Part shown: positions 1-8,116 of the stretch, in pieces
Numbering within the stretch: position 1 is the stretch's first letter
How the letters are laid out: every line of letters starts with the position of its first letter
DNA from: Microbacterium sp. Leaf320
GTDB taxonomy: Bacteria; Actinomycetota; Actinomycetes; Actinomycetales; Microbacteriaceae
Assembly: GCF_001423485.1 (NCBI RefSeq)
Contig: NZ_LMOD01000005.1
Coordinates: 310,001 to 374,000, forward strand
Direction of reading: 5' to 3'
DNA length: 64,000 bases
Translations under genes and position numbers: made by a program
Notes under the pieces: generated by a model
The model's input: only the letters and a program-made list of their open reading frames with translations
Database searches by the model: none
Told to the model about the DNA's origin: nothing

Positions 1-1
1 C

Positions 2-1009
2 ACTGATCAGGACGGACGGGTGCTCTCGGCCGTCGGAACGGGGCTCACCGGATCCTCGTCGAAGCAGGCCACCGAGCACGAGGCGAAGGTCGCCGCATCG
101 GTCAACAAGATGCTCGAGACGATCGTCGGCCCCGGCAACGCGACCGTGACGGTGTCGGCCGACGTCGCGAACTCGACATCCGAGCGCATGGACGAGACAT
201 ACTCCGCTCCGGAGGGCGACCTCAGCGCGTCGGAGCAGACCAAGACCGAGACGTACACCGGCGGCCAGGGCGGCGGCACCGGAGTGCTCGGCCCCGACAA
301 CATCGCGGTGCCCAACGGTGCGGACGGGAACGGTGCCTACGAGTTCGAGGAGACCTCGCGCAGCAACGCCGTGAACAAGTCGACCGAGAAGACGATCACT
401 CCGGCCGGCGAGGTCACGAGGCAGACGGTCAGCATCGCACTGAACCGAGGGACGGTCACGGGAGTGACCGCGAACCAGATCGAATCGCTCGTCGCATCGG
501 CCGCCGGCATCGACCTCGAGCGCGGCGACGAGATCGCTGTCGAGTTCGTCGAGTTCAACGAGTCGGGCGCGACGGCTGCGCAGACCGCCCTCGCGGCTGC
601 GGAGGCCGAGCGTGATGCGCAGTTCCAGCAGGAGCTGCTGAAGTCGGCGATCATCGGGGGCTCGATACTCCTCGCGATGATCATCCTGATCATCTTCCTG
701 GTCGTGCGTCGTCGGATGAAGCGCCGCGTGCTGTACACCGACGAAGGTCCGATCGAGTACTTCGCCACCGTGACCGAGAGCGAGGAGCAGAAGCTCAAGT
801 CGCTCCGCGGGCTGAAGGATGCCGATGCGATCGTGCCGACGGCACCGACGAAGCTGCTCCCGTCGGCGACGGTCGACCTGGACGACGAGCCGGAACCCGA
901 CAAGGTGCTCGTCGAGCGACGGCGACGCGAGATCGACGACCTCGCCAAGCGCGAACCGGACGCGATCGCCAGCGCCCTGGCCGACCTGATGGATGAGGCG
1001 AGGGTATGA
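2..1009 (+). CDS. fliF: Flagellar MS-ring protein FliF (5' end outside window)
   Basis: This is the C-terminal 335 residues of FliF; the frame is open to the left edge, so the first transmembrane helix and ring-building domains are missing. Visible parts are the end of the periplasmic region with a Gly/Ser/Glu-rich insert (about residues 60-115), a single membrane helix at about residues 215-235 followed by an RRRMKRR stop-transfer patch, and a cytoplasmic tail. The last 30 residues (ending DLAKREPDAIASALADLMDE) match the FliG-binding tail of the family. FliF builds the MS ring, the base of the rotor and of the flagellar export gate. The stop codon overlaps the fliG start in an ATGA, so the two are probably translationally coupled. 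Confidence 0.95.
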   Translation, partial: TDQDGRVLSAVGTGLTGSSSKQATEHEAKVAASVNKMLETIVGPGNATVTVSADVANSTSERMDETYSAPEGDLSASEQTKTETYTGGQGGGTGVLGPDNIAVPNGADGNGAYEFEETSRSNAVNKSTEKTITPAGEVTRQTVSIALNRGTVTGVTANQIESLVASAAGIDLERGDEIAVEFVEFNESGATAAQTALAAAEAERDAQFQQELLKSAIIGGSILLAMIILIIFLVVRRRMKRRVLYTDEGPIEYFATVTESEEQKLKSLRGLKDADAIVPTAPTKLLPSATVDLDDEPEPDKVLVERRRREIDDLAKREPDAIASALADLMDEARV

Positions 1010-2088
1010 GTCTGCTCACGGATGTGCTGGACGCCCAGGCAGACACGGTCGAGGTGTCGACCGCTGCCGACATCGTCGCCGCACCGATCCCCGAGATGAG
1101 CGGCCTGCGCAAGGCCGCGATCGTGCTGATGAACATGGACCGCGCCGCGAGCGCCGAGGTGCTGCGTCATCTCGGTGAGGAGCGCTCCGAGATGCTGGCC
1201 GCTGAGCTCACCCAGCTCGGCGGTGTGGATGTCGCCTCGACCGCGCGTGCACTCGGGGAGTTCCGCCGCATCGCCCTCGGCGGCGCGGTGCCGTCTCGTG
1301 GCGGACAGGAGCTCGCCACCGGTCTGCTCGAGACCGCCTTCGGGCGCGAGAAGGCCGTCGGGATGGTGGGTCGGGTGATGTCCCAGGGCTCGGTCTCCTT
1401 CGATTTCCTGAACGCCGCCGACCCTGCCCAGCTCGCCACGATCATCGAAGGAGAGCTCCCGACGACGGTCGCGGTCGTGCTGGCGAACCTCCGCGCCGAT
1501 CGTGCGGCGGCGGTTCTCGCGGCCCTGCAGGATCCGCTGCGCACCGACGTCGCCCAGGCGATCGCCACGATGGGCACGGCCACGCAGGAGGCGATCTCGA
1601 TCGTGGCGGACTCGCTGCGTTCGCGCACCGGCGTGTTCGCCATGCGCGACAACCACGAGTCGATCGGGGGAGTGCAGCCGTTGGTGGAGATCATCAACCG
1701 CTCGGACACCGCTCTCGAGAAGTCTCTGCTCGCGAGCCTGGAGGGGCGGGACCTGGCCCTGGCCGAGGATATCCGAAGCCGCATGGTGACCTTCGCCGAC
1801 ATCGCCCGCCTCGAGGATCGCGATGCCCAGCGGGTGCTGCGCGGTATCGACCTGCGCATGCTCGCCTTGGCGCTGAAGGGTGCGGATGAGCAGATCACCG
1901 ACAAGGTGAAGGGCAACATGACCGAGCGCAACCAGGAGAACCTGGCGGAGGAGACGCGTGTGCTCGGTCCTGTGCGGATGCGCCAGGTCGACGAGGCCCG
2001 CGCCGAGATCGTGCGCATCATCCGCGAGCTGGAAGCCGCGGAGGAGATCACGATCTCACGCGAGGACGAGGATGAACTCATCGAGTGA
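1006..2088 (+). CDS. fliG: Flagellar motor switch protein FliG
   Basis: FliG is the switch-complex subunit that joins the MS ring and contacts the stator to generate torque. The product has 360 residues, slightly longer than the usual 330-350 because of an N-terminal extension of about 25 residues before GLRKAAIVLMNMDR. The middle and C-terminal domains are recognisable, including a charged C-terminal torque region (VTFADIARLEDRDAQRVLRGID) followed by a conserved KVKGNMTERNQENLAEE-type stretch. It starts in an ATGA overlap with fliF and ends 31 bases before a sigma-28-like promoter that precedes fliH. Confidence 0.96.
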   Translation: MSLLTDVLDAQADTVEVSTAADIVAAPIPEMSGLRKAAIVLMNMDRAASAEVLRHLGEERSEMLAAELTQLGGVDVASTARALGEFRRIALGGAVPSRGGQELATGLLETAFGREKAVGMVGRVMSQGSVSFDFLNAADPAQLATIIEGELPTTVAVVLANLRADRAAAVLAALQDPLRTDVAQAIATMGTATQEAISIVADSLRSRTGVFAMRDNHESIGGVQPLVEIINRSDTALEKSLLASLEGRDLALAEDIRSRMVTFADIARLEDRDAQRVLRGIDLRMLALALKGADEQITDKVKGNMTERNQENLAEETRVLGPVRMRQVDEARAEIVRIIRELEAAEEITISREDEDELIE

Positions 2089-2118
2089 ACCCGTGACCAC
2101 GACTGATTCGGCGCACGC

Positions 2119-2150
2119 GGTTACCGCCGCAGAAGATCGTCGCGATAGTC
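2119..2150 (+). promoter_or_regulatory. Sigma-28-like promoter before fliH
   Basis: GGTTAC (2119-2124) and GCGATAGTC (2142-2150) are separated so that 18 bases lie between GTTA and GCGATAGTC. The same pair recurs before flbD, fliP and flgN in this locus and nowhere else in the window with both halves. CGATA is the core of the known FliA/SigD/WhiG -10 element (GCCGATAA or CCGATAT). The assignment to the sigma factor at 22149 is an inference. Confidence 0.65.
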
Positions 2151-2221
2151 GACAGGGAGCACGGATAGCTCGCCCTTCGGGCCACGGACAGGCCTCGTCA
2201 TCTGATCCCGAGGTGTCCACC
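2151..2221 (+). promoter_or_regulatory. Leader with twin ACGGA hairpins before fliH
   Basis: If transcription starts 6-8 bases after the -10 element, almost the whole leader is structured. Hairpin 1 is GAGC (2157-2160), loop ACGGATA, GCTC (2168-2171). Hairpin 2 is GGCC (2180-2183), loop ACGGACA, GGCC (2191-2194). The two ACGGA motifs are 23 bases apart. The fliP leader at 12021 has the same arrangement with changed but still paired stems. ANGGA in a hairpin loop is the established CsrA/RsmA recognition pattern. A GAGG ribosome-binding site at 2210-2213 follows. Confidence 0.6.
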
Positions 2222-2875
2222 GTGCTCGATTCCGCCTTCACACCCCTGGTGGTGCCGCGCGTGGGCGAGACGCCGATCGACATCCGCAGCGAGTCCGATC
2301 GCGCACGCACCCGCGGCTACGCCGACGGATTCGCGGAGGGACGCCGGCTCGCGCTCGACGAGGCCGAGCGGCAGCAACGCGCGCATCAGCAGCGGATGCA
2401 GGAGCTCCAGGAGCTGTACCTGCACGAGCGAGGCTCGGCGCTCCGCGCACTGGAGGCCGCGCAGGCACTCCTGGGCCATCGGATCGACGAACTGAGCATG
2501 CTCACGGCGGAGCGGATCGAAGAGCTCGCCGTCGGGCTCACCGCGACCATCCTCGGTGCCGAACTCTCGGATCCTGCACGATCGGCCGCCCACGCGGTGC
2601 GACGCGCGATCGCGGAGATGCCTGTCGACCGATGGACGCGCGTGTCGTTCAGCGAGCAGGACCTGCAGACCCTCCGGTCGGACCCTCCGGTGATCGATCC
2701 GTTGCAGGGGATCGACATCGTCGGCTCGCATGCGGTGGACCCGGGAGGCGCGATCGTCGAGATCGAGGACGGCGCCGTCGACACGAGGATCACCGAGGCC
2801 CTCGCCCGCGCAGCGTCTGCGCAGCGTGGCGCTGATGAGCTCGGTGACGAGCTCGGCGGCGAGGTGATCGTGTGA
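2222..2875 (+). CDS. fliH: Flagellar export ATPase regulator FliH
   Basis: FliH binds the FliI ATPase and holds it at the export gate. The product has 217 residues: a short N-terminal segment, an Ala/Glu/Arg-rich coiled coil at about residues 25-95 containing GYADGFAEGRRLALDEAERQQ-type heptads, and a C-terminal domain resembling the V-type ATPase E subunit. The frame is open upstream as far as 1958, but that reading would run through the promoter and hairpins. GTG 2222 is preferred because GAGG at 2210-2213 sits 8 bases before it; GTG 2213, GTG 2093 and ATG 2072 are alternatives. The stop overlaps the GTG start of fliI. Confidence 0.85.
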   Translation: MLDSAFTPLVVPRVGETPIDIRSESDRARTRGYADGFAEGRRLALDEAERQQRAHQQRMQELQELYLHERGSALRALEAAQALLGHRIDELSMLTAERIEELAVGLTATILGAELSDPARSAAHAVRRAIAEMPVDRWTRVSFSEQDLQTLRSDPPVIDPLQGIDIVGSHAVDPGGAIVEIEDGAVDTRITEALARAASAQRGADELGDELGGEVIV

Positions 2876-4200
2876 CCGTCGCGACGAGGTCGTGGCAGCG
2901 GACCCTCGAAGCCGCGCGTCCCGAGCGCTCCGGCACCGTGAAGGCCGTGCGGGGGCTGGGTGTGGAGGTGCTCGGCATCGATGCAGCCGTCGGCGACCGC
3001 ATCCGCATCGATGCGGCGCAGGGTCGATCGGTCGATGCGGAGATCGTCGCCGTCGACGGAGCCTCCGCGCGATGCATGCCACTCGGCCGCCTCGACGGCA
3101 TCACGGCCCGCGCCCGCGTGCGTCACGGGGGAGCACCGCTGCAGGTGCCTACCGGACGGGCGCTGCTCGGGCGCGTGCTGGACGGTCTCGGTCGCCCCAT
3201 CGACGGCAAGGGGCCGCTCGAGCGGACCACGACGCTCGTGTCTCTCGACCACGACGCTCCGAGCGTCATGGATCGTCAGCGCATCGACAGCCAGCTCGGC
3301 CTGGGCGTTCGCGTGCTCGACACCATGACGCCGGTGGGCACAGGACAGCGACTCGGACTCTTCGCCGGTTCCGGTGTGGGAAAGTCGTCGCTCATGTCGA
3401 TGATCGCCAGGGGCTCGACCGCCGACGTCAACGTCATAGCCCTCGTGGGCGAGCGCGGCCGCGAGGTACGGGAGTTCCTCGAAGACGATCTGGGACCTGA
3501 GGGACTCGCCCGCTCGGTCGTGGTGGTCGCGACGTCAGACCAGCCGGCCATGGCGCGACTGCGGTCCGCCTTCGTCGCGACGCGTATCGCGGAGGGTTTC
3601 CGGGACGACGGTCTCGACGTCGTGCTCATGATGGATTCGCTGACCCGCGTCGCGATGGCGCAGCGCGAGATCGGTCTGAGCGCCGGCGAACCGCCCGCCA
3701 CACGCGGCTACCCGCCGTCGACGTTCTCGGTTCTCGCCCGCCTGCTCGAGCGCGCAGGAACAGGGCAGGTCGGATCGATCACGGGTCTCTACACGGTGCT
3801 CGTCGACGGCGACGACCACAACGAACCGATCGCGGATGCCGCGAGGGGAATCCTCGACGGACACGTCGTGCTCGACCGAGCGCTGGCCATCCGCGGGCAC
3901 TTCCCGGCCGTCGACGTGCTGGGCTCCGTGTCTCGGGTCGTCTCGAAGATCACCACCGCCGAGCAGAGGCAGGACGCCGTGACCCTGCGGAGTGTGCTGG
4001 CCGCTCGTCGCAGCGCGAACGACCTGATCGACATCGGCGCCTATCGGCCGGGGGCGAATCCACTGGTGGATGCCGCGCTCACGCATGAAGCCGCCATCTC
4101 GCGTTTCCTCATGCAGCGGATGGACGATCTGACGGCATCCGACGATTCCTGGCGGCAGCTCGCCGCCCTCACCACCGATTTCGGAGGACTCACCCCATGA
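2872..4200 (+). CDS. fliI: Flagellum-specific export ATPase FliI
   Basis: FliI is the hexameric ATPase that readies rod, hook and filament subunits for export. The 442-residue product has the F1-beta-like plan: an N-terminal beta barrel (to about residue 95), a nucleotide-binding core with Walker A AGSGVGKSS (catalytic Lys171) and Walker B VVLMMDSLTR (Asp255), the family motif GEPPATRGYPPSTFS, and a C-terminal helical domain. The length is typical. It starts at a GTG overlapping the fliH stop and ends in an ATGA overlap with fliJ, so fliH-fliI-fliJ form a tight translational unit. Confidence 0.97.
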   Translation: MTVATRSWQRTLEAARPERSGTVKAVRGLGVEVLGIDAAVGDRIRIDAAQGRSVDAEIVAVDGASARCMPLGRLDGITARARVRHGGAPLQVPTGRALLGRVLDGLGRPIDGKGPLERTTTLVSLDHDAPSVMDRQRIDSQLGLGVRVLDTMTPVGTGQRLGLFAGSGVGKSSLMSMIARGSTADVNVIALVGERGREVREFLEDDLGPEGLARSVVVVATSDQPAMARLRSAFVATRIAEGFRDDGLDVVLMMDSLTRVAMAQREIGLSAGEPPATRGYPPSTFSVLARLLERAGTGQVGSITGLYTVLVDGDDHNEPIADAARGILDGHVVLDRALAIRGHFPAVDVLGSVSRVVSKITTAEQRQDAVTLRSVLAARRSANDLIDIGAYRPGANPLVDAALTHEAAISRFLMQRMDDLTASDDSWRQLAALTTDFGGLTP

Positions 4201-4622
4201 CCTTCCCCCTGGCCGGTCTTCTCCGGGTGCGAGGCGCCCAGGAGCGTGTCGCCGCAGAGCGGCTCTCCCGCGCGAGCGCCGAGCGTGCGCAGGCCGAGGC
4301 TGCCGAGCAGAGCGCGATCTCGAGCCTCGCCGACATCAGCGCGCAGATCGACGATCCCCGAGCACTGATGGCCATGGCGGCTGCCCGGTCGGCCGGTCGC
4401 AGCACTCTCAGCGACCTGCAGGCACTCGTCGACCTGCGGCGAGGCGCCGAGTCGGAGGCGAAGTCCGCCCATGTCGATGCCCGCCGCGAGCTCAAGGGTC
4501 TCGAGCGCCTCGAGAGCACTCACCGGGTCGAATCCGCCAAGGCGGAGCTTGCCGCGGAGCAGACGGCTCTCGACGAGATCGCCGTCGTGCGCACCTCACG
4601 CCGAGAGGGGAGCGCCGCATGA
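4197..4622 (+). CDS. fliJ: Flagellar export chaperone FliJ
   Basis: The 141-residue protein is almost entirely charged, alanine-rich helix, as expected for the antiparallel coiled coil of FliJ, which inserts into the FliI ring and contacts FlhA. The N-terminal FPLAGLLRVRGAQERVAAERL agrees with the family pattern of Pro-Leu followed by an Arg-rich helix. FliJ is poorly conserved, so the call leans on position directly after fliI with an ATGA overlap. The next gene also begins in an ATGA overlap. Confidence 0.85.
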   Translation: MTFPLAGLLRVRGAQERVAAERLSRASAERAQAEAAEQSAISSLADISAQIDDPRALMAMAAARSAGRSTLSDLQALVDLRRGAESEAKSAHVDARRELKGLERLESTHRVESAKAELAAEQTALDEIAVVRTSRREGSAA

Positions 4623-4972
4623 GCGGCCTCGCATCCGTGATCGCGCGCGTCGACGCGATCGAGAGTCAGATCGTGTCACTCGATCCGGTGGCTCGGGCAG
4701 CGGCTGCGACCGCGACCGAGTCGACCGCTGAGGCAGGCGCGACGAGTGCGGCCAGCGCGGCGACGTTCTCGAGCGTGCTCGAGGCGGCGAAGGCGGCCGC
4801 ATCCGCCGACACGACGACGCCCGTGTCTGAAGCGGGCGCTTCCGCTGACGCCGCGACGAGCGCGAAGAACGCCGAGCTCGTCTCGGCTCTGCAGACATTG
4901 TTCTCGGCGAACACATCGCGGTCGGCAGGATCAGCGGCGTCGATGCAGAAGCTCATCGAGATGCTCGGATGA
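4619..4972 (+). CDS. Small Ala/Ser/Thr-rich protein between fliJ and fliK
   Basis: I do not recognise a family over the whole length. The 117-residue product starts with a helix (SGLASVIARVDAIESQIVSL), continues with a long low-complexity Ala/Ser/Thr/Glu stretch and ends with a helix containing ALQTLF and MQKLIEML. In several flagellated actinobacteria this slot between fliJ and fliK holds a lytic transglycosylase or NlpC/P60 protein whose N-terminus also reads like VxARVxxIQ. This gene could be the shell of such an enzyme with the catalytic domain lost, or an independent export substrate; both are inferences. ATGA overlaps at both ends make it a genuine member of the operon. Confidence 0.6.
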   Translation: MSGLASVIARVDAIESQIVSLDPVARAAAATATESTAEAGATSAASAATFSSVLEAAKAAASADTTTPVSEAGASADAATSAKNAELVSALQTLFSANTSRSAGSAASMQKLIEMLG

Positions 4973-6333
4973 CCGCGGTGAGCCTGTTCGCTGTCTCTCT
5001 CGGCACCCCGACCGACGGTGACGCCGCAGGGCGCGCGGCCGGCGACTCGGGATCGCGGTTCGGAGACGCGCTGACCGCCGCAGGACAGATGCTCGTCGGC
5101 GCTGACGGGTCTCCCGATGGCGCGGAGGAGAGCGGCGCGGCTCAGGTCGCGGGTCGGCCGGATGCCGCCTCCGACACCTCGCTCGAAGGGGATGCCGCAT
5201 CCACCGCCCTGGTTCAGCTCACCGCCCAGCTGCGTCCCGTCGCGCCGGACGCACAGGCGACGGCGGATTCGGATGAGCCCGAGGGCGGCCCCGACGATTC
5301 GCTGGTCGCAGCGGTCGCAGGCGTCGAGACGTCCACGGAACCGGCGCAGGCGCAGGCGCAGGCGCTCGTCGCGGTGCAGCAGGAGGTCGAGCCCGTGCCT
5401 GCGGCCGGGAGCGCGACGGTGCCCGCAGCCGCAGCCGCAGCCGCAGCCGCAGCCGCAGCCGCAGCCGCAGCCCCGATCGCCGCAGCGGTCGCAGCGCCGG
5501 TCGACGACGGTGCGGATGGCGACGCCGCATCCTCAGGTCCGGCACTCGCATCCTCAGAATCAGCCGCAGCCGCAGCCGCAGCCGCAGCCGCACCCGGCGC
5601 CCAGCCCTCGCCCGGCGCGCAGTCCCGGGGCGAGTCCGCCGGACGGCCTGCTCCGGCTCCCATGCCTGACCTCGCGGTGTCGTCCTCCGCATTCGCCGGA
5701 GCCGGGAATGCGTCGGCGACCGACCCGTCTTCGAACGAGGCCTCCGCGCGGATCGAGTCCGGCGAGCGCGTACCGTCGGGCCAGCCCACTCCGAGTACCG
5801 CGCCCGTCGCTCCGCCTCAGACCCCCGTGACCTCCGCGACCCCCGTCTCGACCCCGGAGACCGCGCCCGCGGGCCGCGCCGTCGCCGCCCAGGTCTCGCC
5901 GGTGGTCGTGAGCGTCGCGCAGCGACCGATGGGCACCCACCACCTCACCATGACCGTGAACCCGGACAGCCTCGGACCCGTCACCGTGCGCGCTCACATC
6001 AGCGCGAGCGGAGAAGTGCAGGTCGAGCTCAGCGGTGCCACGGATGCCGGACGCGATGCCCTGCGCGGCATCCTCATCGACCTGCGGCGGGACCTGGCCG
6101 CAGTGATGCCGCACGCCACCTTGAGCGTCAGCCAGAGCTCCGCAGCGGATGCGAACGGCGACCGCGGCGGCCAGGGCGCGGGAGCTCCCGGAGACCAGGG
6201 CGGCGGCGACCGCGACGCGAATCGCGGACGCTCGGAACAGCGCCCCGGTGCCGAGCGAGCCCCTGACCTTCCCCGCATCATCCAGACCACACCCCACGCC
6301 GGCGTCGGCGCGGGTCTCGACATCTTCGCCTGA
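4969..6333 (+). CDS. fliK: Flagellar hook-length control protein FliK
   Basis: FliK is the exported ruler that sets hook length and switches FlhB specificity. The product has 454 residues. About residues 1-310 are low-complexity, Ala/Pro/Ser/Asp-rich sequence with two polyalanine runs encoded by GCAGCC repeats. The conserved Flg_hook domain is at about residues 315-400: MGTHHLTMTVNPDSLGPV, then VQVELSGATDAGRDALR and a final ADLSV-like strand. A Gly/Arg/Asp-rich tail of about 50 residues follows. The start overlaps the previous gene in an ATGA, and flgD follows 12 bases after the stop with a GAGAGGA ribosome-binding site. Confidence 0.92.
   Translation: MTAVSLFAVSLGTPTDGDAAGRAAGDSGSRFGDALTAAGQMLVGADGSPDGAEESGAAQVAGRPDAASDTSLEGDAASTALVQLTAQLRPVAPDAQATADSDEPEGGPDDSLVAAVAGVETSTEPAQAQAQALVAVQQEVEPVPAAGSATVPAAAAAAAAAAAAAAAAPIAAAVAAPVDDGADGDAASSGPALASSESAAAAAAAAAAPGAQPSPGAQSRGESAGRPAPAPMPDLAVSSSAFAGAGNASATDPSSNEASARIESGERVPSGQPTPSTAPVAPPQTPVTSATPVSTPETAPAGRAVAAQVSPVVVSVAQRPMGTHHLTMTVNPDSLGPVTVRAHISASGEVQVELSGATDAGRDALRGILIDLRRDLAAVMPHATLSVSQSSAADANGDRGGQGAGAPGDQGGGDRDANRGRSEQRPGAERAPDLPRIIQTTPHAGVGAGLDIFA
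5425..5472 (+). repeat. (GCAGCC)8 microsatellite in fliK
   Basis: Eight perfect tandem copies of the hexamer GCAGCC encode 16 consecutive alanines in the spacer part of FliK. Gain or loss of units by slippage keeps the reading frame and changes the protein by two residues per unit. Confidence 0.95.
5561..5589 (+). repeat. Second GCAGCC repeat in fliK
   Basis: Four full copies of GCAGCC preceded by a partial unit, in the same frame as the longer array at 5425. The two arrays are about 90 bases apart, so recombination between them is also possible. Confidence 0.9.
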
Positions 6334-6345
6334 GAGGACGACCGC

Positions 6346-6795
6346 ATGACCGTCGACGCAGTGAGCGCTCCGAGCTCGATCTACACAGGAGGCACGACCG
6401 ACCCAGCCGCGCGCAAGCAGGTGCTGGACGGCGAGGTGTTCCTGAAGCTCCTGGTGACCCAGCTGACCCACCAGGATCCGTCGAGTCCGATGGACACCAA
6501 CGAGATGATCTCGCAGACGACGCAGCTCGCCATGATGGAGCAGCTCACGGCCCTCGCCGACAGCGGCGCCGAGGCCTTCGCATTGAACATGCGTCAGGCG
6601 GCGAGCGCTCTCATCGGCCAGGAGGCGAGCTACAAGGATGCCGACGGCAAGACCCTCTCGGGCGTCGTCACCAAGGTGTCGTTCGACGGACCCATTCCGC
6701 AGGTGACGATCGGAGACAAGACGATCGCCCTCGACGCCATCACCGGTGTCACCGCCAAGACCACCCCTGCCGCGCCGAACCCGGCCGCAGCCTGA
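6346..6795 (+). CDS. flgD: Flagellar hook capping protein FlgD
   Basis: FlgD caps the growing hook and promotes FlgE assembly. The 149-residue product carries the conserved N-terminal region with LDGEVFLKLLVTQLTHQDPSSPMDTNEMISQTTQLAMMEQL (residues 28-68), the family signature. The remaining 80 residues are a short beta-rich part (ALIGQEASY, then GVVTKVSFDGPIPQVTIGD). The C-terminal FlgD Ig-like domain of the Proteobacteria is absent, which is common in Gram-positive FlgD. It lies between fliK and flgE, as in Bacillus. Confidence 0.93.
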   Translation: MTVDAVSAPSSIYTGGTTDPAARKQVLDGEVFLKLLVTQLTHQDPSSPMDTNEMISQTTQLAMMEQLTALADSGAEAFALNMRQAASALIGQEASYKDADGKTLSGVVTKVSFDGPIPQVTIGDKTIALDAITGVTAKTTPAAPNPAAA

Positions 6796-6825
6796 CCTTC
6801 GTCTCACACAGGAAGAGAGAATCAC

Positions 6826-7992
6826 ATGCTTCGCTCGCTCTACTCCGGGATCTCCGGACTCCGCTCGCACCAGACCATGCTCGACGTGACCGGCAACAAC
6901 ATCGCCAACGTCAACACGGCCGGCTTCAAGGGGTCGTCCGTGCTGTTCCAGGACTCGCTGTCACAGCTCATCGGCAACCCGGGCATCCCCGACGACGAGG
7001 TCGGGGGCCGCAACCCCGCTCAGGTCGGCCTCGGTGTGCAGGTCGCCGGAGTGCGCACGAACTTCGCGCAGGGGTCTGCTCAGGCCACCGGGCGCGGGGG
7101 AGACCTGATGATCTCGGGCGACGGGTTCTTCGCCGTCCGCTCGGGCGGGGAGACCCTGTACACCCGTGCAGGCGGCTTCTCGTTCGACCCGACGGGCAAG
7201 ATGGTCACCGCCGACGGCGCCGTCGTCCAGGGATGGTCGGCGCAGAACGGCGTCGTCAACACCGGTCAGGCGACCGGGAACATCGTGCTGCCGCTCGACG
7301 CGGTATCACCGGCCAAGGCGACGACGGATGCCACCGTCACAGGCAACCTCCCCTCGACGGCGGCGACGGGCGACGAGCTTGTGCGCGATGTGAAGGTCTA
7401 CGACGCACAGGGAACCCCGTCGACGCTGAGCCTGACCTTCACGAAGACCGCGACCGGCTGGGACGTCACCGAGCCCGTCAGCGGAGCGACCGGTTCGCTG
7501 ACGTTCACCGACGGCAAGCAGGCGGGGGCAGGCCTCACCCTGACCGCCGGTGCTGTGAGTGTCGACCTCGGTGGGGTCACCGGCTACGCCAACATGTCGA
7601 CCGTCGCGATCTCGGAGCAGAACGGCGCCGAGGCCGGCTCGCTCAAGTCGTACAGCATCACGGGCGACGGATCCATCGTCGGCACTTTCAGCAACGGCGC
7701 CACCCAGACGCTCGGAAAGATCGCGATGGCGACCTTCGCGAACCCCGAGGGACTCGAGAAGGCCGGAGGCACGGCATACCGGGTATCGGTGAACTCCGGC
7801 GCCGCCCGCATGGGGGAGCCGGGGCAGGCAGGGTTCGGCAACCTGGTGTCCGGGGCGCTGGAGATGAGCAACGTGGATCTCTCGCAGGAATTCACCAACC
7901 TCATCGTCGCGCAGCGCGGCTTCCAGGCCAACGCGCGGATCATCACCACGAGCGACGAGGTCCTGCAGGAGCTCACCCAGCTGAAGCGCTGA
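6826..7992 (+). CDS. flgE: Flagellar hook protein FlgE
   Basis: FlgE polymerises into the hook. The 388-residue product begins with the rod/hook/HAP signature MLRSLYSGISGLRSHQTMLDVTGNNIANVNTAGFK and ends with the matching C-terminal coiled-coil signature (NVDLSQEFTNLIVAQRGFQANARIITTSDEVLQELTQLKR). The middle has the beta-rich D1/D2 domains with the conserved DGFFAV and YTRAGGFSFDPTGKMVTADG motifs. A strong AGGAAGAGAG ribosome-binding site precedes the ATG. A 15-bp inverted repeat after the gene probably ends this transcript. Confidence 0.97.
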   Translation: MLRSLYSGISGLRSHQTMLDVTGNNIANVNTAGFKGSSVLFQDSLSQLIGNPGIPDDEVGGRNPAQVGLGVQVAGVRTNFAQGSAQATGRGGDLMISGDGFFAVRSGGETLYTRAGGFSFDPTGKMVTADGAVVQGWSAQNGVVNTGQATGNIVLPLDAVSPAKATTDATVTGNLPSTAATGDELVRDVKVYDAQGTPSTLSLTFTKTATGWDVTEPVSGATGSLTFTDGKQAGAGLTLTAGAVSVDLGGVTGYANMSTVAISEQNGAEAGSLKSYSITGDGSIVGTFSNGATQTLGKIAMATFANPEGLEKAGGTAYRVSVNSGAARMGEPGQAGFGNLVSGALEMSNVDLSQEFTNLIVAQRGFQANARIITTSDEVLQELTQLKR

Positions 7993-8025
7993 TCGCAGGC
8001 TCGAGTTCCAGCGCATCCGCTTGTC

Positions 8026-8064
8026 GACGCGGCCCGCCCCTGGTTACCGGGGGCGGGCCGCGTC
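8026..8064 (+). terminator. Hairpin after flgE, overlapping the next promoter
   Basis: Perfect 15-bp inverted repeat: left arm 8026-8040, loop TGGTTACCG, right arm 8050-8064. The stem is almost pure G+C. No U-tract follows, so it is an I-shaped terminator at best. The loop contains the GGTTAC -35 element of the flbD promoter and the right arm is its spacer. Confidence 0.6.
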
Positions 8065-8073
8065 GCGATAGTC
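8042..8073 (+). promoter_or_regulatory. Sigma-28-like promoter before flbD-motA-motB
   Basis: GGTTAC at 8042-8047 and GCGATAGTC at 8065-8073 repeat the motif and spacing found before fliH and fliP. The predicted start is about 38 bases before the flbD ATG. The leader has a CGGAG ribosome-binding site but not the twin ACGGA hairpins of the fliH and fliP leaders. Confidence 0.65.
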
Positions 8074-8116
8074 GGGGCAGACTTCCCCCTCTCGTCCGAA
8101 GCCCGGAGACCCCGCG

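Noticed and set aside
1958..2221. Upstream extension of the fliH frame
   Set aside because: It would start inside fliG and run through the promoter motif and both hairpins; the ribosome-binding site at 2210-2213 points to GTG 2222.
5219..5692. Long Arg-rich and Ala-rich frames on the minus strand of fliK
   Set aside because: They are mirror translations of the GCAGCC repeats and other low-complexity codons of fliK.
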